Of a DNA stretch of 62,919 nt, positions 53,801 through 62,784 are shown one piece after another. How positions within the stretch are numbered: position 1 is the first letter of the stretch; every line of letters starts with the position of its first letter. This stretch comes from a bacterium (GTDB lineage Bacteria > Planctomycetota > Planctomycetia > Planctomycetales > Planctomycetaceae). Under the pieces are notes generated by a model that was not told the origin of the DNA, ran no database searches, and saw nothing but the letters and a program-made list of their open reading frames with translations. The stretch is taken from contig WGME01000024.1 of NCBI GenBank assembly GCA_016125225.1, positions 1 to 62,919 on the forward strand. Direction: 5' to 3'. The translations under genes were made by a program, and so were the position numbers.

Positions 53801-54861
53801 ACACAGGCAATGTCTCATTGCGGGCCCAGGATTACATCCAGAACGGCCTGGAAGGCATTCATGCTTTGAACGTCATTCCGCAGTTGCTGGATACAGACAT
53901 TCCGACGAGGTTCACTGGGGTGTTTTCTGCCCAATCGATGAACATCATTCAGTCGGGGGAAGAAGGAATTCAGACCGACAACGTGCTTAACGTGTCGATT
54001 CTGAATTCAGTCTTCACGCAGAACGGTGGATTCAATGACTTCGCGGAAATCCTGATTCAATCGAGCTTCAATCCAGATGATGTGGTTGGCGTGGCCGATT
54101 ACGTAGTGACATTGGATCTGTTGGATCTGACGGAAACCGGATCGGATGCCATTCGCGTGTTGACACAAAGCGGGGGAGAAGGTTCCACGCTGGATTTGTC
54201 GCTCACCAACAGCCAAAGTCAGATTACGCTCACGGCGGGAGCCGGAGATACCGGGTTGTCGATCGACTGGTCAGGTGGCATGACGGTCTTCGTCGACAAC
54301 AACTTGTTCCAGTTCTTCCCTGTGTTGAGCGGCGGGATCGAAATCTTCCCGCGTGATCTCTTCGCTCTGGCTGACATTACCATTACCAACAATGCCTTCC
54401 AGGGTACGAGTGCCGGGGTCAATGACATCAACATTCAAACGCTCGGCCCATCGCAAATCTTCATCGACAATAACTCGTTCAACAACAGCGGCTTTGCCAG
54501 CATCTCGATGTTCCTGTCGCTGAATGCAGACTCTAACACCACGATCACCAACAACATCATTACCGATGCCGGTGACCAGTCGGTGGGTGTCCGCTTCCAG
54601 TCGATTGAAGCCCCGGCCTCGGTCACATTGTTCGGCAACGACTTCCTGTTCACGAACAACGACCTGTTCTTTGATGAACGGGGCTTCGATTTCCTGTCGA
54701 CGACGGGACAAATCGATTTCTTTGGCAGCGACGCTGTGAACAATCCGAACAACATTGTGACCATCGATCAGACCCAGGGAGCTGGCTTCCCGTGGTTTAA
54801 CTTCCCAATCAATGGCCTGTTCACTGGTTCGGTCCTCGTGAACGGTTCATTGCAGCCGTAA
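50815..54861 (+). CDS. Inverse-autotransporter-like beta-barrel with long beta-helix passenger
   Basis: A 1348-residue exported protein. ATG 50815 has GAGGTG eight bases upstream (GTG 50809 is worse), and a hairpin (50772-50778/50793-50799) lies just before it. Signal peptide to about 39. Residues about 70-310 look like the beta-barrel of inverse autotransporters (intimin-like): FVTGPGIGREDSF, GVNFFYDYDNTSTQLFRQYGFGLETLG, MRLNTYFPTSQD, WYHFEGRNVDQVWGWKGRIEGDL. From about 375 to 1340 is a right-handed beta-helix of short strands with Asn ladders (NNTGGSARFGDVV, NNAFQGTSAG, DNNSFNNSGF, NNIITDAGD). Barrel first, passenger after, is the type Ve order. Probably a surface adhesin or enzyme-like shaft. 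Confidence 0.78.
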   Translation: MQLMSSQQNIRSRLLRWSVVWIGLTLLLASWPAAVLSQDPWSAQSWATQGAQENSELFGSQYSGRSGQAFGSLIRGGFVTGPGIGREDSFAPVEFMPYAFIEDGMVFGDLRGFRSTQDKYGANVGLGYRQYVRSWDRILGVNFFYDYDNTSTQLFRQYGFGLETLGSLWDMRLNTYFPTSQDTKQLSLEFLPDSIRYSGNNILYDQLRTFGVHMKGLDHELAVPLPGRFSERHDVRGVVGWYHFEGRNVDQVWGWKGRIEGDLISNVHMGLEVTNDSVFDTNVVFQVAVSYGGFKQNDGRPTNQFNRMTTPIQRQYTAVVQRVSTLESDLVALKANGDPYFVEHVASADPYDRTSANPFGAFGPTYDPTAPLGSYENPFLTIDQAQAQAGGDIIFTWTNSQFDNMPIVAESGVQTLGEADGVNHTVLLQPFGFVDLPRAINNPDPTVPELRPLLTNIVGDAITLTSGAAQPDGSILRTEVSGFRVGDENDPSTGPTGNGIFGDNVTAVDADFNQINYAALDGILLNNVGDVAFFNTSVLNARGTGFHVDGGTPRVTFEGDGDEDPTIRQELQYNDTTVTGGQAVIIENTNAGSFVDLFGTSPSTIIYDNAGGILIQNNTGGSARFGDVVITNEIASGNGVIEIFNNSGAYTFASAVNLDGILHDGLYVNQLQSGGQVTFQNTLDVSDRIAYGLHLFENEGNVLFIDDVTVDTDGTVATSNDPALSYLRSSGNVTFRGDVVLELGNGLGIEIGENNANPDNTGTFTVNGDTSILGFADTSLLIIEDDSTVNFGAVAVNARGAEGVVIDQQRGNVTFSGLVNVSNSAGSNQTGVVLVRNTNVINFSSLSINGASSLGLANFTYDNLTQPVPIAGLAALNNPGTIRMGQLNIDSVFGAALYGRNVGVQSTDITTATGGIFTNGGTLDSTFEAAVDIDTSVIGLAFDSVSATQSARQGIRLVNNDVTGRAFGFQVDPGVDTAQAGGAIIQSALEGALFQNTGNVSLRAQDYIQNGLEGIHALNVIPQLLDTDIPTRFTGVFSAQSMNIIQSGEEGIQTDNVLNVSILNSVFTQNGGFNDFAEILIQSSFNPDDVVGVADYVVTLDLLDLTETGSDAIRVLTQSGGEGSTLDLSLTNSQSQITLTAGAGDTGLSIDWSGGMTVFVDNNLFQFFPVLSGGIEIFPRDLFALADITITNNAFQGTSAGVNDINIQTLGPSQIFIDNNSFNNSGFASISMFLSLNADSNTTITNNIITDAGDQSVGVRFQSIEAPASVTLFGNDFLFTNNDLFFDERGFDFLSTTGQIDFFGSDAVNNPNNIVTIDQTQGAGFPWFNFPINGLFTGSVLVNGSLQP

Positions 54862-54877
54862 TGAGTTGAGCATGGAT

Positions 54878-54907
54878 GGCACGCCCGGACGTAAGATCAG
54901 GCGTGCC
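54878..54907. terminator. Hairpin between convergent genes
   Basis: GGCACGCC (54878-54885) pairs exactly with GGCGTGCC (54900-54907), loop 14 nt. No U-run, but it stands between the convergent beta-helix and nadK genes and may stop transcription both ways. Confidence 0.5.
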
Positions 54908-54978
54908 AATCGCCATCTTACCCCGTGCTCGGTTTGACCACTTCTACGCATGCCTGCCAGTATCACCCCGGCGTGCGG

Positions 54979-55830
54979 TCAAGCCCCGTACTTGGGGTGG
55001 CCGGACCAGCCGAGTTTCTTGTGCAATGACCTATAGAAACTATGGTGCGGCATGCGGGCCAGCAGCAGCGAGACGTCGGCTTTCCGAACCTCGATCACGT
55101 CCGTCGGTGCCAGTGGCAATTTGACTTGGCCATCAATCGAGAGGGTCACGCCCGGTTGGGCATTCGTGGCCTGCATGCGGTAGACGCAATCGGCCCGATC
55201 GACCAACGGCCGATTCGTCAAAGTATGCGGGCAAATCGGGGTGATCACAAATGCCTGCAAATCCTGCTTCAGAATCGGTCCTCCGGCGGCCAGGTTATGA
55301 GCCGTGGAACCGACAGGCGTGCTGACCAGTAAGCCATCGCCCGCATAACTGGAGACCGGCTGGCCATCAATCGACAGCTCGATGAACAGGAGCTGCAAGG
55401 CACCGGCGGAGAGGATCGCGACCTCATTCAGGCCCAGATACGTTTCCACCGTATCATCGTGATGGATGATGCGGCATTCGTACATCAGGTGGGGAACAAC
55501 CTCGTAGGCCTGTTCGGCAATGATCGGCACACTGGCCATCAACTCTTCCGGAGAGAGATCTGCCAGGAATCCGAGATGGCCCAAGTTGACGCCGATGATG
55601 GGGCGCTGATGATGCCCCAGTTGCCGGCAGGCACGCAAGATCGTGCCGTCGCCCCCTAAGGCAATCACCAGATCAGCCTGATGTTCGGGAAGAATGCCAT
55701 CGGTCACGACGACATCCGCAATTGTCACGTGCGGATAGTCCTTCAGGCGATCCACCAGCTCCTGCCGAACGCGTCCCACGCGTTCACCAGGATCGCGTAA
55801 CACGATGAGGACACTCAGCGGCTGCGACAT
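54979..55830 (-). CDS. nadK: NAD kinase
   Basis: A 283-residue enzyme that phosphorylates NAD to NADP with ATP or polyphosphate. ALGGDGTILRACRQL holds the GGDGT motif; GVNLGHLGFLADLSPEEL, NEVAILSAGALQLLFIELSIDG, GDGLLVSTPVGSTAHNLAAGGPIL and ITPICPHTLTNRPLV follow as in the family. ATG 55830 is chosen with AGGA ten bases before; TTG 55836 is possible. Convergent with the beta-helix gene. Confidence 0.95.
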   Translation of the reverse strand: MSQPLSVLIVLRDPGERVGRVRQELVDRLKDYPHVTIADVVVTDGILPEHQADLVIALGGDGTILRACRQLGHHQRPIIGVNLGHLGFLADLSPEELMASVPIIAEQAYEVVPHLMYECRIIHHDDTVETYLGLNEVAILSAGALQLLFIELSIDGQPVSSYAGDGLLVSTPVGSTAHNLAAGGPILKQDLQAFVITPICPHTLTNRPLVDRADCVYRMQATNAQPGVTLSIDGQVKLPLAPTDVIEVRKADVSLLLARMPHHSFYRSLHKKLGWSGHPKYGA

Positions 55831-55956
55831 TCTCAAGGGTTCCTCGAACGAGATCCTCTGTCTCTGGCCAGGATCATACGTCGTGCGAGAAACAGCGTCG
55901 AGGGCCGCGGGGGATCGCAGAATTCTTACCGACTGACTGCCTGTGCGGAGTTCGAA

Positions 55957-56793
55957 CTACCGCTGGGAAACGCGACCGGTTAACACGGCCCGCTGCATCT
56001 GTTCGAAGGGCAATTCCTTCACAATTCCCTTGAAAATCTTCGATTCCCAGGTTTCGATCAGTTGCCGATCGAGTTCGGTCAACGACCATTTCCATTCGTG
56101 CTCGGCCACCAGTTCGGAGCGGTGACCGAAATCCGCGCGACGCTTCACCGAAATCGGCAACACGCCTTCCTGACGCAACGACCGGTTCAACACCAGACGC
56201 GGACCCGGCAGAAACGATTGCGGATGCAGCACGGCATTCAGTTCCACGAGCGCATCAGCATAATTCAGATACGCATCCAGCAACGCCGCTTGCGGAGCAG
56301 CCGCGGTTTGTACCTCATAAGCATAGTGCGGCGAATGCAGTGACATGTGCCGCGTGGCTGCGTCGTACTTGGTTTCAAACTGCGGACGCAATTGGAACTG
56401 CAGCAGTTCGATGGCCAGGCGATCATCGGCCTGGCCGTTGCGGACCAGTTCTCCTGAGACTTCCCGGGCATGGTCTTCCGCCAGTGCCAGGTACCGCCGT
56501 ACCTGATCTTGCGAGATAATCGCATAATGTCCGGCGGCGTCATTCAAAACGGTGAACCGGTGATGTGCCGGTTCAAAAATCGTCACTTCCTGCAGGGAAT
56601 CGATATAATCGTAGACTTTCCCTGCGTGAAACAACGTCAGGCTGCGAGCCATGATGGTGGCTTTGACCGAGGGATCGCTGCCGACGTGGGTCTGGTCGCG
56701 GGTGACGGTATAGATTCGCAGTTCCTGGGCCACGGTCACGTTGCCGATTACAGCGCAGGTCAGTCCCACAGCCAGGAAACATCGAATGGGCAT
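55957..56793 (-). CDS. Exported protein of unknown function
   Basis: A 278-residue protein from ATG 56793 (AGGAGAG about ten bases upstream). Signal peptide MPIRCFLAVGLTCAVIGNVTVAQ. The mature part begins LRIYTVTRDQTHVGSDPSVK and is a mix of helix and strand (RSLTLFHAGKVYDYIDSLQEVTIFEPAH, DQVRRYLALAEDHAREVSGE, AELVRNGQ-like). It ends with an Arg/Glu-rich amphipathic helix. No family recognised. Confidence 0.65.
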   Translation of the reverse strand: MPIRCFLAVGLTCAVIGNVTVAQELRIYTVTRDQTHVGSDPSVKATIMARSLTLFHAGKVYDYIDSLQEVTIFEPAHHRFTVLNDAAGHYAIISQDQVRRYLALAEDHAREVSGELVRNGQADDRLAIELLQFQLRPQFETKYDAATRHMSLHSPHYAYEVQTAAAPQAALLDAYLNYADALVELNAVLHPQSFLPGPRLVLNRSLRQEGVLPISVKRRADFGHRSELVAEHEWKWSLTELDRQLIETWESKIFKGIVKELPFEQMQRAVLTGRVSQR

Positions 56794-57057
56794 CACGTCG
56801 TTCTCTCCTGTGGAGGAAATGCAGAGGCCGACCACGCGGGGGCAACAATGGCGCACGAAGGGCGCAAGTGGCGATGTACCGGACATCGAAAGACCTCACA
56901 AGACGGAGCCATGCGACATGATCCCTCTCGCCGGTATTTCTCGGTCAGTTGGCGATATCATCGGCAGTTGTCGCCGAACATTTTCACGGTCCAGCCCATG
57001 TGGTGAGACATCGCCTTCGCCGGAGTTGAACCGTAAGTCAGGGGAATTCCAGCCACC

Positions 57058-57834
57058 ATGCAGCTAACAGATCGTGTGGTTCTGATCACGGGCGGACGAC
57101 GCGTGGGGGGGCAATTGGCCCTTGATCTCGCAGACCGTGGAGCCCACCTGGCGCTCACTTATTTTCAAAGTGAGGCGGCGGTCTCACAGACGGCTGAGGC
57201 CTGCCGATCACGGGGCGTCCAGGCGGCCACATTCGCGGCCGATTTGCGTGACCCGCAGCAGACCGACGAAGTCGTATACCGAGTCGTGGAGACGTTCGGG
57301 CGAATCGATGTGCTGATCAATCTCACGAGTATCTATACCCGCACGCCCTTCGACACATTGGTGCCGACAGACTTTCAGGAACAGATCGCTGCTAATCTGA
57401 CGGCACCTTACTGGATGGCCGTGGCGGTGGCGAAGCAGATGCGGCAACAACCGCCGATCGACGGATTGCAGGGTAAGATCATTCATTTCACCGACTGGGC
57501 GGTCGACCGTCCTTATCGAGATCACTTGCCGTATCTGGTGGCCAAAGGAGGGTTGGTCACGCTCACCAAAGCCTTGGCGGTGGAACTTGCCCCGACCATT
57601 ATGGTCAATGCCATCGCACCGGGGACGATCGAACCTCCGCCGGGAACGACCGACGAACATCTGGAACGCATCCGCCAGTCGGCGGCCTTGGAGCGGATTG
57701 GTTCGCCAGCGGATGTGAATCGGGCCGTGCTGTACCTTCTGGAAGGGACCGACTTCGTGACCGGAGAAATTCTCCGGATCGATGGCGGTCGCTTTCTGGG
57801 ACCGGTTCATCAGACTTCAGCGGATCGCGCTTGA
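57058..57834 (+). CDS. Short-chain dehydrogenase/reductase (pteridine-reductase-like)
   Basis: A 258-residue NADPH enzyme. The coenzyme loop reads LITGGRRVGGQLALDLA; the RR in TGGRRVG is typical of pteridine reductase/FolM-type members, which lack the usual TGxxxGIG. Active site: FTDWA (Ser replaced by Thr/Asp region) and YLVAKGG (Tyr-x3-Lys). NAIAPGTIEPPPG precedes the variable lobe. So a pterin or a 3-ketoacyl-type substrate is possible; folate-linked function is a guess. The stop overlaps the next start (TGATG). Confidence 0.85.
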   Translation: MQLTDRVVLITGGRRVGGQLALDLADRGAHLALTYFQSEAAVSQTAEACRSRGVQAATFAADLRDPQQTDEVVYRVVETFGRIDVLINLTSIYTRTPFDTLVPTDFQEQIAANLTAPYWMAVAVAKQMRQQPPIDGLQGKIIHFTDWAVDRPYRDHLPYLVAKGGLVTLTKALAVELAPTIMVNAIAPGTIEPPPGTTDEHLERIRQSAALERIGSPADVNRAVLYLLEGTDFVTGEILRIDGGRFLGPVHQTSADRA

Positions 57835-58397
57835 TGGCGGAAGTTGCCCCCCCGCCGCGTTATGCACCGGAACTGCCATTGCCTCCGTATGCCTATGTGC
57901 CGGGACAGACGCCGCATCCGGTGAGTGACCCGGGGGGGCATGCCTTTGGCCAAAGCCGACCAAGCGTGGTCATCCATGATCCCGCCGAGATCGCCGGGCA
58001 TGTCATGCATCGCCATGCCATTGATCTCTTCAACCATGGTTATTACTGGGAAGCCCATGAAGCCTGGGAAGCCTTGTGGGTAGCCGTGGGGCGTTCCGGT
58101 CCGGTGGCCGATCTGCTGAAAGGGTTGATCAAACTCGCCGCAGCCGGTGTCAAATTGCGAGCTGGTAATGCCGCTGGAGTTCAAAGGCATGCCCAGCGTG
58201 CCCGACAGCTGTTTTTGAATTCTGCCGATAGTTGTGACAATGTGTCGCTCCAAATCGGATTGTCACAGAACCATCTGGTCCAACTCGCCGAACAGCTTAC
58301 TGACAGGTTATCTCTTCCGCAGACCGCAATGGGGCGACCGGTGATGAATTGGAATCCGCCAGATGCCACCGCTCAAACAAATCAGGCCGCGGAGTAA
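57834..58397 (+). CDS. DUF309 protein
   Basis: A 187-residue protein. After a Pro-rich 55-residue head it has the DUF309 motif LFNHGYYWEAHEAWEALWVA with conserved His/Glu/Trp, then LLKGLIKLAAAGVKLRAGN. The helix-rich fold is thought to bind metal; role unknown. ATG 57834 overlaps the SDR stop, so the two are translated together. A hairpin straddles its stop. Confidence 0.82.
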   Translation: MAEVAPPPRYAPELPLPPYAYVPGQTPHPVSDPGGHAFGQSRPSVVIHDPAEIAGHVMHRHAIDLFNHGYYWEAHEAWEALWVAVGRSGPVADLLKGLIKLAAAGVKLRAGNAAGVQRHAQRARQLFLNSADSCDNVSLQIGLSQNHLVQLAEQLTDRLSLPQTAMGRPVMNWNPPDATAQTNQAAE

Positions 58398-58414
58398 GTC
58401 CCCCACGGCCTGAT
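58381..58414. terminator. Hairpin at the end of the DUF309 gene
   Basis: ATCAGGCCG (58381-58389) pairs exactly with CGGCCTGAT (58406-58414), loop 16 nt containing the stop codon. It lies between convergent DUF309 and bfr genes and likely ends transcription, though no U-run is present. Confidence 0.55.
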
Positions 58415-58441
58415 GGAATTGCAGCGGTTGGTCGAGGCGGT

Positions 58442-58927
58442 TTAGTGGCCTTCGTCCCCTTCGCCGATCTGGTGGCCGAGGTAAATCTCGAGGCCCATGG
58501 TCTGGATCAGGCCGAGTTGTGATTCGAGCCAGTCGACGTGCTCTTCCGATTCCACCAGGATGCTGGTGAGGAGATCGCGGCTGCCGGGATCGTTTTCTTC
58601 CTCGCACACCTTCACGGCTTCACGGTAGGTCAGCACGCCTTTGGTTTCCAGGGCCAGATCGTGCTCGAACTGTTCCGGCACGGTGCCACCGACGCGGATC
58701 ACATCGTACCGTGCGATCTCGGGGACCCCTTCCAGAAAGATGATGCGGTCGATCAGTTTTTCGGCGTGCTTCATCTCGCCGATCGATTCGTGGTAATGCT
58801 TGTCACCCAGCTTGTTCAGGCCCCAGTTTTTGCACATCTTGGCCTGGACGAAGTATTGATTGATGGCGGTCAGTTCGATGGTCAGGCCAGCGTTCAAAGC
58901 ATCGATGACACGTTGTGAGCCTTGCAT
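58442..58927 (-). CDS. bfr: Bacterioferritin
   Basis: A 161-residue iron-storage subunit, 24 of which form the shell. Ferroxidase ligands Glu18, Glu51, His54 and the haem-ligand Met52 match E. coli numbering exactly (IELTAINQYF and GEMKHAEKLID), and VCEEENDPGSRDLLTSILVESEEHVDWLE gives the later Glu and His. ATG 58927 has GAGGAC upstream. The frame before it is not needed. It stores iron and detoxifies peroxide. Confidence 0.95.
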   Translation of the reverse strand: MQGSQRVIDALNAGLTIELTAINQYFVQAKMCKNWGLNKLGDKHYHESIGEMKHAEKLIDRIIFLEGVPEIARYDVIRVGGTVPEQFEHDLALETKGVLTYREAVKVCEEENDPGSRDLLTSILVESEEHVDWLESQLGLIQTMGLEIYLGHQIGEGDEGH

Positions 58928-59195
58928 GATTGTCCTCAATGAAAACGATGTCGCATCCGGCACCATCACGACCGGTACCGACGAGCGGATTCTAGGGGGA
59001 AGTCGCCTGCGATTGCCATCGCGGCGAAAGGCCCGGGCAGGAATTTCCGGGAATTGATATCGAGTCCGGGAGAAGACCTCAACGCCACGTGTATGTTCCG
59101 CGGATTGAGTCTCAATGAACCGTCGAGATGGGTGATGACCGGAGGCGATTCGGTGGGCTGAGGGCGGTTTAGAGGGGCAGGCAACTCAGCTCGCG

Positions 59196-59642
59196 TTACT
59201 CACCGGAACGAGTTTTGCTTTCGTTCAATTTCAACCAATAGATCCCCAACTGTCCGACGGCTTGCATGAATTCCTGGAAATCGACGGGCTTACGAACGTA
59301 ACTGCTGGCTCCACGCGCGTAGCTGCTGACGACATCTTCTTCTTCACTGGATGTGGTCAGGACAACAACTCGCAGGTCGCACAACCACGGATCGCTGCGG
59401 ATGGTCTTGAGAAATTCCAAACCGTTCATGCGCGGGAGCTTCAGATCCAGGAGGACGAGACCGGGCAAGTGCCGGGCATCTCGGCCGACATAAGGTCCTT
59501 CCGCTCGCAGGTACTCCAGGGCTTCGATTCCATCGCGTACAACGATCACGTCGTTCGCCAGACCATGCTTGGTGAGGGCCCGCATGGTGAGCACGACATC
59601 ATCAGGATTGTCTTCGACTAATAAAATCTGTCGCGTGTCCAT
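59196..59642 (-). CDS. Single-domain response regulator (CheY/Rcp1-like)
   Basis: A 148-residue receiver domain. Acidic pair Glu10-Asp11 (LLVEDN), phosphoacceptor Asp66 in LLDLKLPRMNG, conserved Thr in VVVLTTSSEEED and Lys in VRKPVDF. The extended EYLRAEGPYVGRDAR insert is typical of the Rcp1 group that pairs with phytochrome-like or other hybrid kinases. ATG 59642 has AGAAGGGCGGG upstream. No kinase is nearby. Confidence 0.9.
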   Translation of the reverse strand: MDTRQILLVEDNPDDVVLTMRALTKHGLANDVIVVRDGIEALEYLRAEGPYVGRDARHLPGLVLLDLKLPRMNGLEFLKTIRSDPWLCDLRVVVLTTSSEEEDVVSSYARGASSYVRKPVDFQEFMQAVGQLGIYWLKLNESKTRSGE

Positions 59643-59958
59643 GCCCGCCCTTCTGACCTGACGCTCATCGCTGCTGTGTGAATCGACCGTGGATTGCAGG
59701 CAGTCTACTGGATTGTCTTTCACGTCGCCTGCTTGTTAACGATATCTTATTCCCACGAGATTTCTATACGGAGAATCACGCATCTCCTTCAGTTTTTTTG
59801 CCTCAAGAATGGTGGTTTTTTTGCAACACTCTGGTGCATTTCGTGACGTAGGGGACCTGCGGGCATGCATCAATAGGTGCTTCTGCATATGATTCGGAGG
59901 GCAGCACCGCAAACCTTCGCTTTTCAGCGAGTGATTTCCTAAATATCAGGAGTGGACC

Positions 59959-62709
59959 ATGCCCCGCGTGTTCGGTCTCATTTCTCTCATCAGCGGTCTC
60001 GTTTCGCTCGTTGACGGTCTTTCAGGATCGCCACTGGTATCGGCACAGGAACCACTCAGCCTTACCGGGCATTCCGATCCTGCTTACGCCGCTGAGTATC
60101 TTTCTGATGGCTCGCGGTTAGTAACGGCAGCTTTTGACAAAACCCTGAAGCTTTGGGATCTGAAATCACGTACTTGCTTGAAGACCATGCAGGGGCATAC
60201 GGGGCTGGTATTGTGCCTGTCGATCTCGCCCGATCAAACGCAGTTGGTATCAGGCTCACTCGATAATACGCTGCGCCTCTGGGATCTGCCACAAGCGACA
60301 CCGGTGGCAGAGTGGAGAGCCCATGAAAAGGCAGCCGTGCTGGCGGCGAGTGCGGACGGACAATGGATTCTCACAGGCGGAGGTGATGCGACGCTTAAGA
60401 TTTGGAAAGCATCCGATCGTCAATTGATTCGCGACCTGGGTCCACAGCCGAGTCCCGTCGTCAAAGTGGCGATTCGTCCCGACAATCAACAGATCGCCGT
60501 GGCTGATGCCACTGGTTTCATTCGGTTCTATCATCCTCAAGAGGGAACTCTGCAGGGAACGATCGGTGCTCATCCCGCTGAGGTCACCGGGCTGGGCTAT
60601 CCCCCGAACAATGCCTTCGTGTTGTCTGCGGGAAGCGATGGCTGGGTGCGGCGATGGCCGAACCAACTGCCAGCCACTCGTCAAGCTAAAGGCCATGCTC
60701 AACCATTGACCGCGTTGAAGGTGAGCCCCAATAGCAGTTACTTCGTCACCGCCTCGACCGATCAGACCGTACGCATCTGGGGATATGGTGATGCCGCCGA
60801 GCAACGCCAGCTCGAAGGACATACCGGCGTGATCGCGACATTGGTTATTTCGGCCGACAGCAACCGCATCGTCACCGGCGGAGCTGATAAGATCCCACGA
60901 CTTTATGACGCCGGGAATGGTCAGCTGGTGAAGGCCTTTCCTGAGCAGGGGACGCCCATCGTCGCGATCGCGATTCATCCCAACGGTCAGGAGATCGCGG
61001 TGGCTGACGCTTCTGGTGCCATCAAGATCTATGGTGTCAACGATGGCAATGAGATTCGCACACTGGCCGGTCACGCCGGTGGGACTTTCACTCTGCAGTA
61101 CGCCCCCAATCAGCAGTGGCTAGTTTCCTCGGGTGCTGACAAAGTTGTCCGGGTCTGGAACAACGGCGATGGCAACGAGATTCGCAAGTTCGAACTGCCG
61201 GAAGTCTGCCGAGCCGTCGCCATCTCTCCCGACAGTCAGACCGTGGCTCTGGGGTGTGATGACAAGCAAGTCCAGCTATTTGCCCTGGGCGATGGCAGTT
61301 TGCAGCAGACGCTTCCAGCGATGTCCGATGCCATTGCGGGGCTCGATATCTCGCGAGATAACCAACACCTCGCGATGACCAGCCGGGCAGGACAGGTCAC
61401 GATCTGGAACCTGCCTCAGAAACGCTGGGTTCAACAGTTCGCATCAGTCACAGGTTCAACCGTGACTGCCTGTTGGGGCGGTGATCACAAAGCGATCTTC
61501 CTGGCTGGTCCCGAGCATACCGTACTGGTGGATGCCATCTCGCTGCAGATGAGCCATCAGGCCGATGATCAGCGGATCAATGCGCTCGCCATGCATCCCA
61601 ACAGCGGTTGGCATGCAACCGTTGGCAACGACGCGCAGGTGAAATTGTGGGACAGCGGCAACGGTAACGCCATCCGTCAGTTCCTCGGGCATCAGGGACC
61701 CGTCAAGTCGGTCGCGATTCGCCCCGATCAGCAGCAACTCGCTTCCGGTGGCAGTGATCAACGCCTGATCTTGTGGAACATCAATGACCCGGCTAGCCCG
61801 CAATATGACATCAAGACTCCAGCGGAAGTCACGCAGATCGTTTACAGCCCAGACAGCAAGAAGCTCCTCATTGCCGGCAGCGACCATCTGCTGCGCAGCT
61901 ATGATCCCACGCCCCCCAATCCTCCGCCGGCCCAACCCCCTTCGCAAGAACCGGCTCAAGTGACCAACGGTCATACATCGCCCATCGCGGCCATCGCCTG
62001 GGCTCCCGATAGTACCACCGCCTACAGTTCCGCGGCCGATGGACTGACACGGAGTTGGAAGATCGCTTCGGTTGGAGCAACGGCGACGTTCAGCGGGCAT
62101 CAGTCACAGGTCTATGCGGTGGCGTGGGACCCGACGGGCAAATGGATTGCCTCGGGGTCGAATGATAAGACCGTGAAGGTCTGGGACGCTGCGACGAAAC
62201 AGAACGTGCGGACCTTCGCTCCGCAAGCCGGCGCAGTTTACGGTCTCTGCTTCAGCCATGATGGCCAGCAGATTCTGACGGCGGGTGGCGACAAGACCGT
62301 GCGGGTTTACAAGACCGATGATGGTGCCGAACTGAAGCAGCTCGCTGGCCCGACCGATGCGGTTTATACGATTACTCTCAGTCCGGACGGCAGCAAAGTG
62401 GCCGCGGCGGGCCTCGATCGGCAGATCTTCATTTGGGATTTGGCCAGTGGGCAACTCACGCGTACCTTGGCAGGGCATCCGGATGACATATACCGGGTCG
62501 ACTTCAATCCGGCGGGAACCCGACTTGTCTCGGTGGGATATGCGGGCCACCTGAGAATCTGGGACCCGCAGCAGGACCAGCCGTTGCATTCCCATAAGTT
62601 GCCCTATGTGGCCTACTCGGCCGTCTACTCCCCCGATGGCACGCAGATCGCCGTCACAGGCAACGACAGCCAGATCCATCTGATCGAAGTTCCGCCCCAG
62701 GCCCGGTAA
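59959..62709 (+). CDS. Exported WD40-repeat protein
   Basis: A 916-residue protein with a signal peptide (about 1-30, ending VSAQ). AGGAG is seven bases before ATG 59959. The mature part is about 14-15 WD40 repeats forming two propellers, with typical G-H...W-D spacing (LSLTGHSDPAYAAEYLSDG, KTLKLWDL, TLRLWDL, QTVRIWGYGD, KVVRVWNNGDG, KTVKVWDAATK, FIWDLASG, LRIWDPQQD). A Pro-rich linker (PPNPPPAQPP) near residue 650 separates the halves. Abundant in planctomycetes; likely a protein-protein scaffold outside the cytoplasm. A strong hairpin terminator follows. Confidence 0.9.
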   Translation: MPRVFGLISLISGLVSLVDGLSGSPLVSAQEPLSLTGHSDPAYAAEYLSDGSRLVTAAFDKTLKLWDLKSRTCLKTMQGHTGLVLCLSISPDQTQLVSGSLDNTLRLWDLPQATPVAEWRAHEKAAVLAASADGQWILTGGGDATLKIWKASDRQLIRDLGPQPSPVVKVAIRPDNQQIAVADATGFIRFYHPQEGTLQGTIGAHPAEVTGLGYPPNNAFVLSAGSDGWVRRWPNQLPATRQAKGHAQPLTALKVSPNSSYFVTASTDQTVRIWGYGDAAEQRQLEGHTGVIATLVISADSNRIVTGGADKIPRLYDAGNGQLVKAFPEQGTPIVAIAIHPNGQEIAVADASGAIKIYGVNDGNEIRTLAGHAGGTFTLQYAPNQQWLVSSGADKVVRVWNNGDGNEIRKFELPEVCRAVAISPDSQTVALGCDDKQVQLFALGDGSLQQTLPAMSDAIAGLDISRDNQHLAMTSRAGQVTIWNLPQKRWVQQFASVTGSTVTACWGGDHKAIFLAGPEHTVLVDAISLQMSHQADDQRINALAMHPNSGWHATVGNDAQVKLWDSGNGNAIRQFLGHQGPVKSVAIRPDQQQLASGGSDQRLILWNINDPASPQYDIKTPAEVTQIVYSPDSKKLLIAGSDHLLRSYDPTPPNPPPAQPPSQEPAQVTNGHTSPIAAIAWAPDSTTAYSSAADGLTRSWKIASVGATATFSGHQSQVYAVAWDPTGKWIASGSNDKTVKVWDAATKQNVRTFAPQAGAVYGLCFSHDGQQILTAGGDKTVRVYKTDDGAELKQLAGPTDAVYTITLSPDGSKVAAAGLDRQIFIWDLASGQLTRTLAGHPDDIYRVDFNPAGTRLVSVGYAGHLRIWDPQQDQPLHSHKLPYVAYSAVYSPDGTQIAVTGNDSQIHLIEVPPQAR

Positions 62710-62740
62710 CGGCGGTATTTCGTCGGGGTGGTCCAATGAA

Positions 62741-62774
62741 GAAAGCCCGGTCTTCTAGCGAAGGCCGGGCTTTC
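62741..62774 (+). terminator. Strong hairpin terminator after the WD40 gene
   Basis: GAAAGCCCGGTCTTC (62741-62755) pairs with GAAGGCCGGGCTTTC (62760-62774), loop TAGC, one T-G wobble. The 15-bp stem ends in CTTTCC. It should stop transcription of the WD40 gene. Confidence 0.85.
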
Positions 62775-62784
62775 CGTATATCAA

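Noticed and set aside
60256-62736. Three long minus-strand frames under the WD40 gene
   Set aside because: Antisense shadows of a repeat protein; no start signals or motifs.
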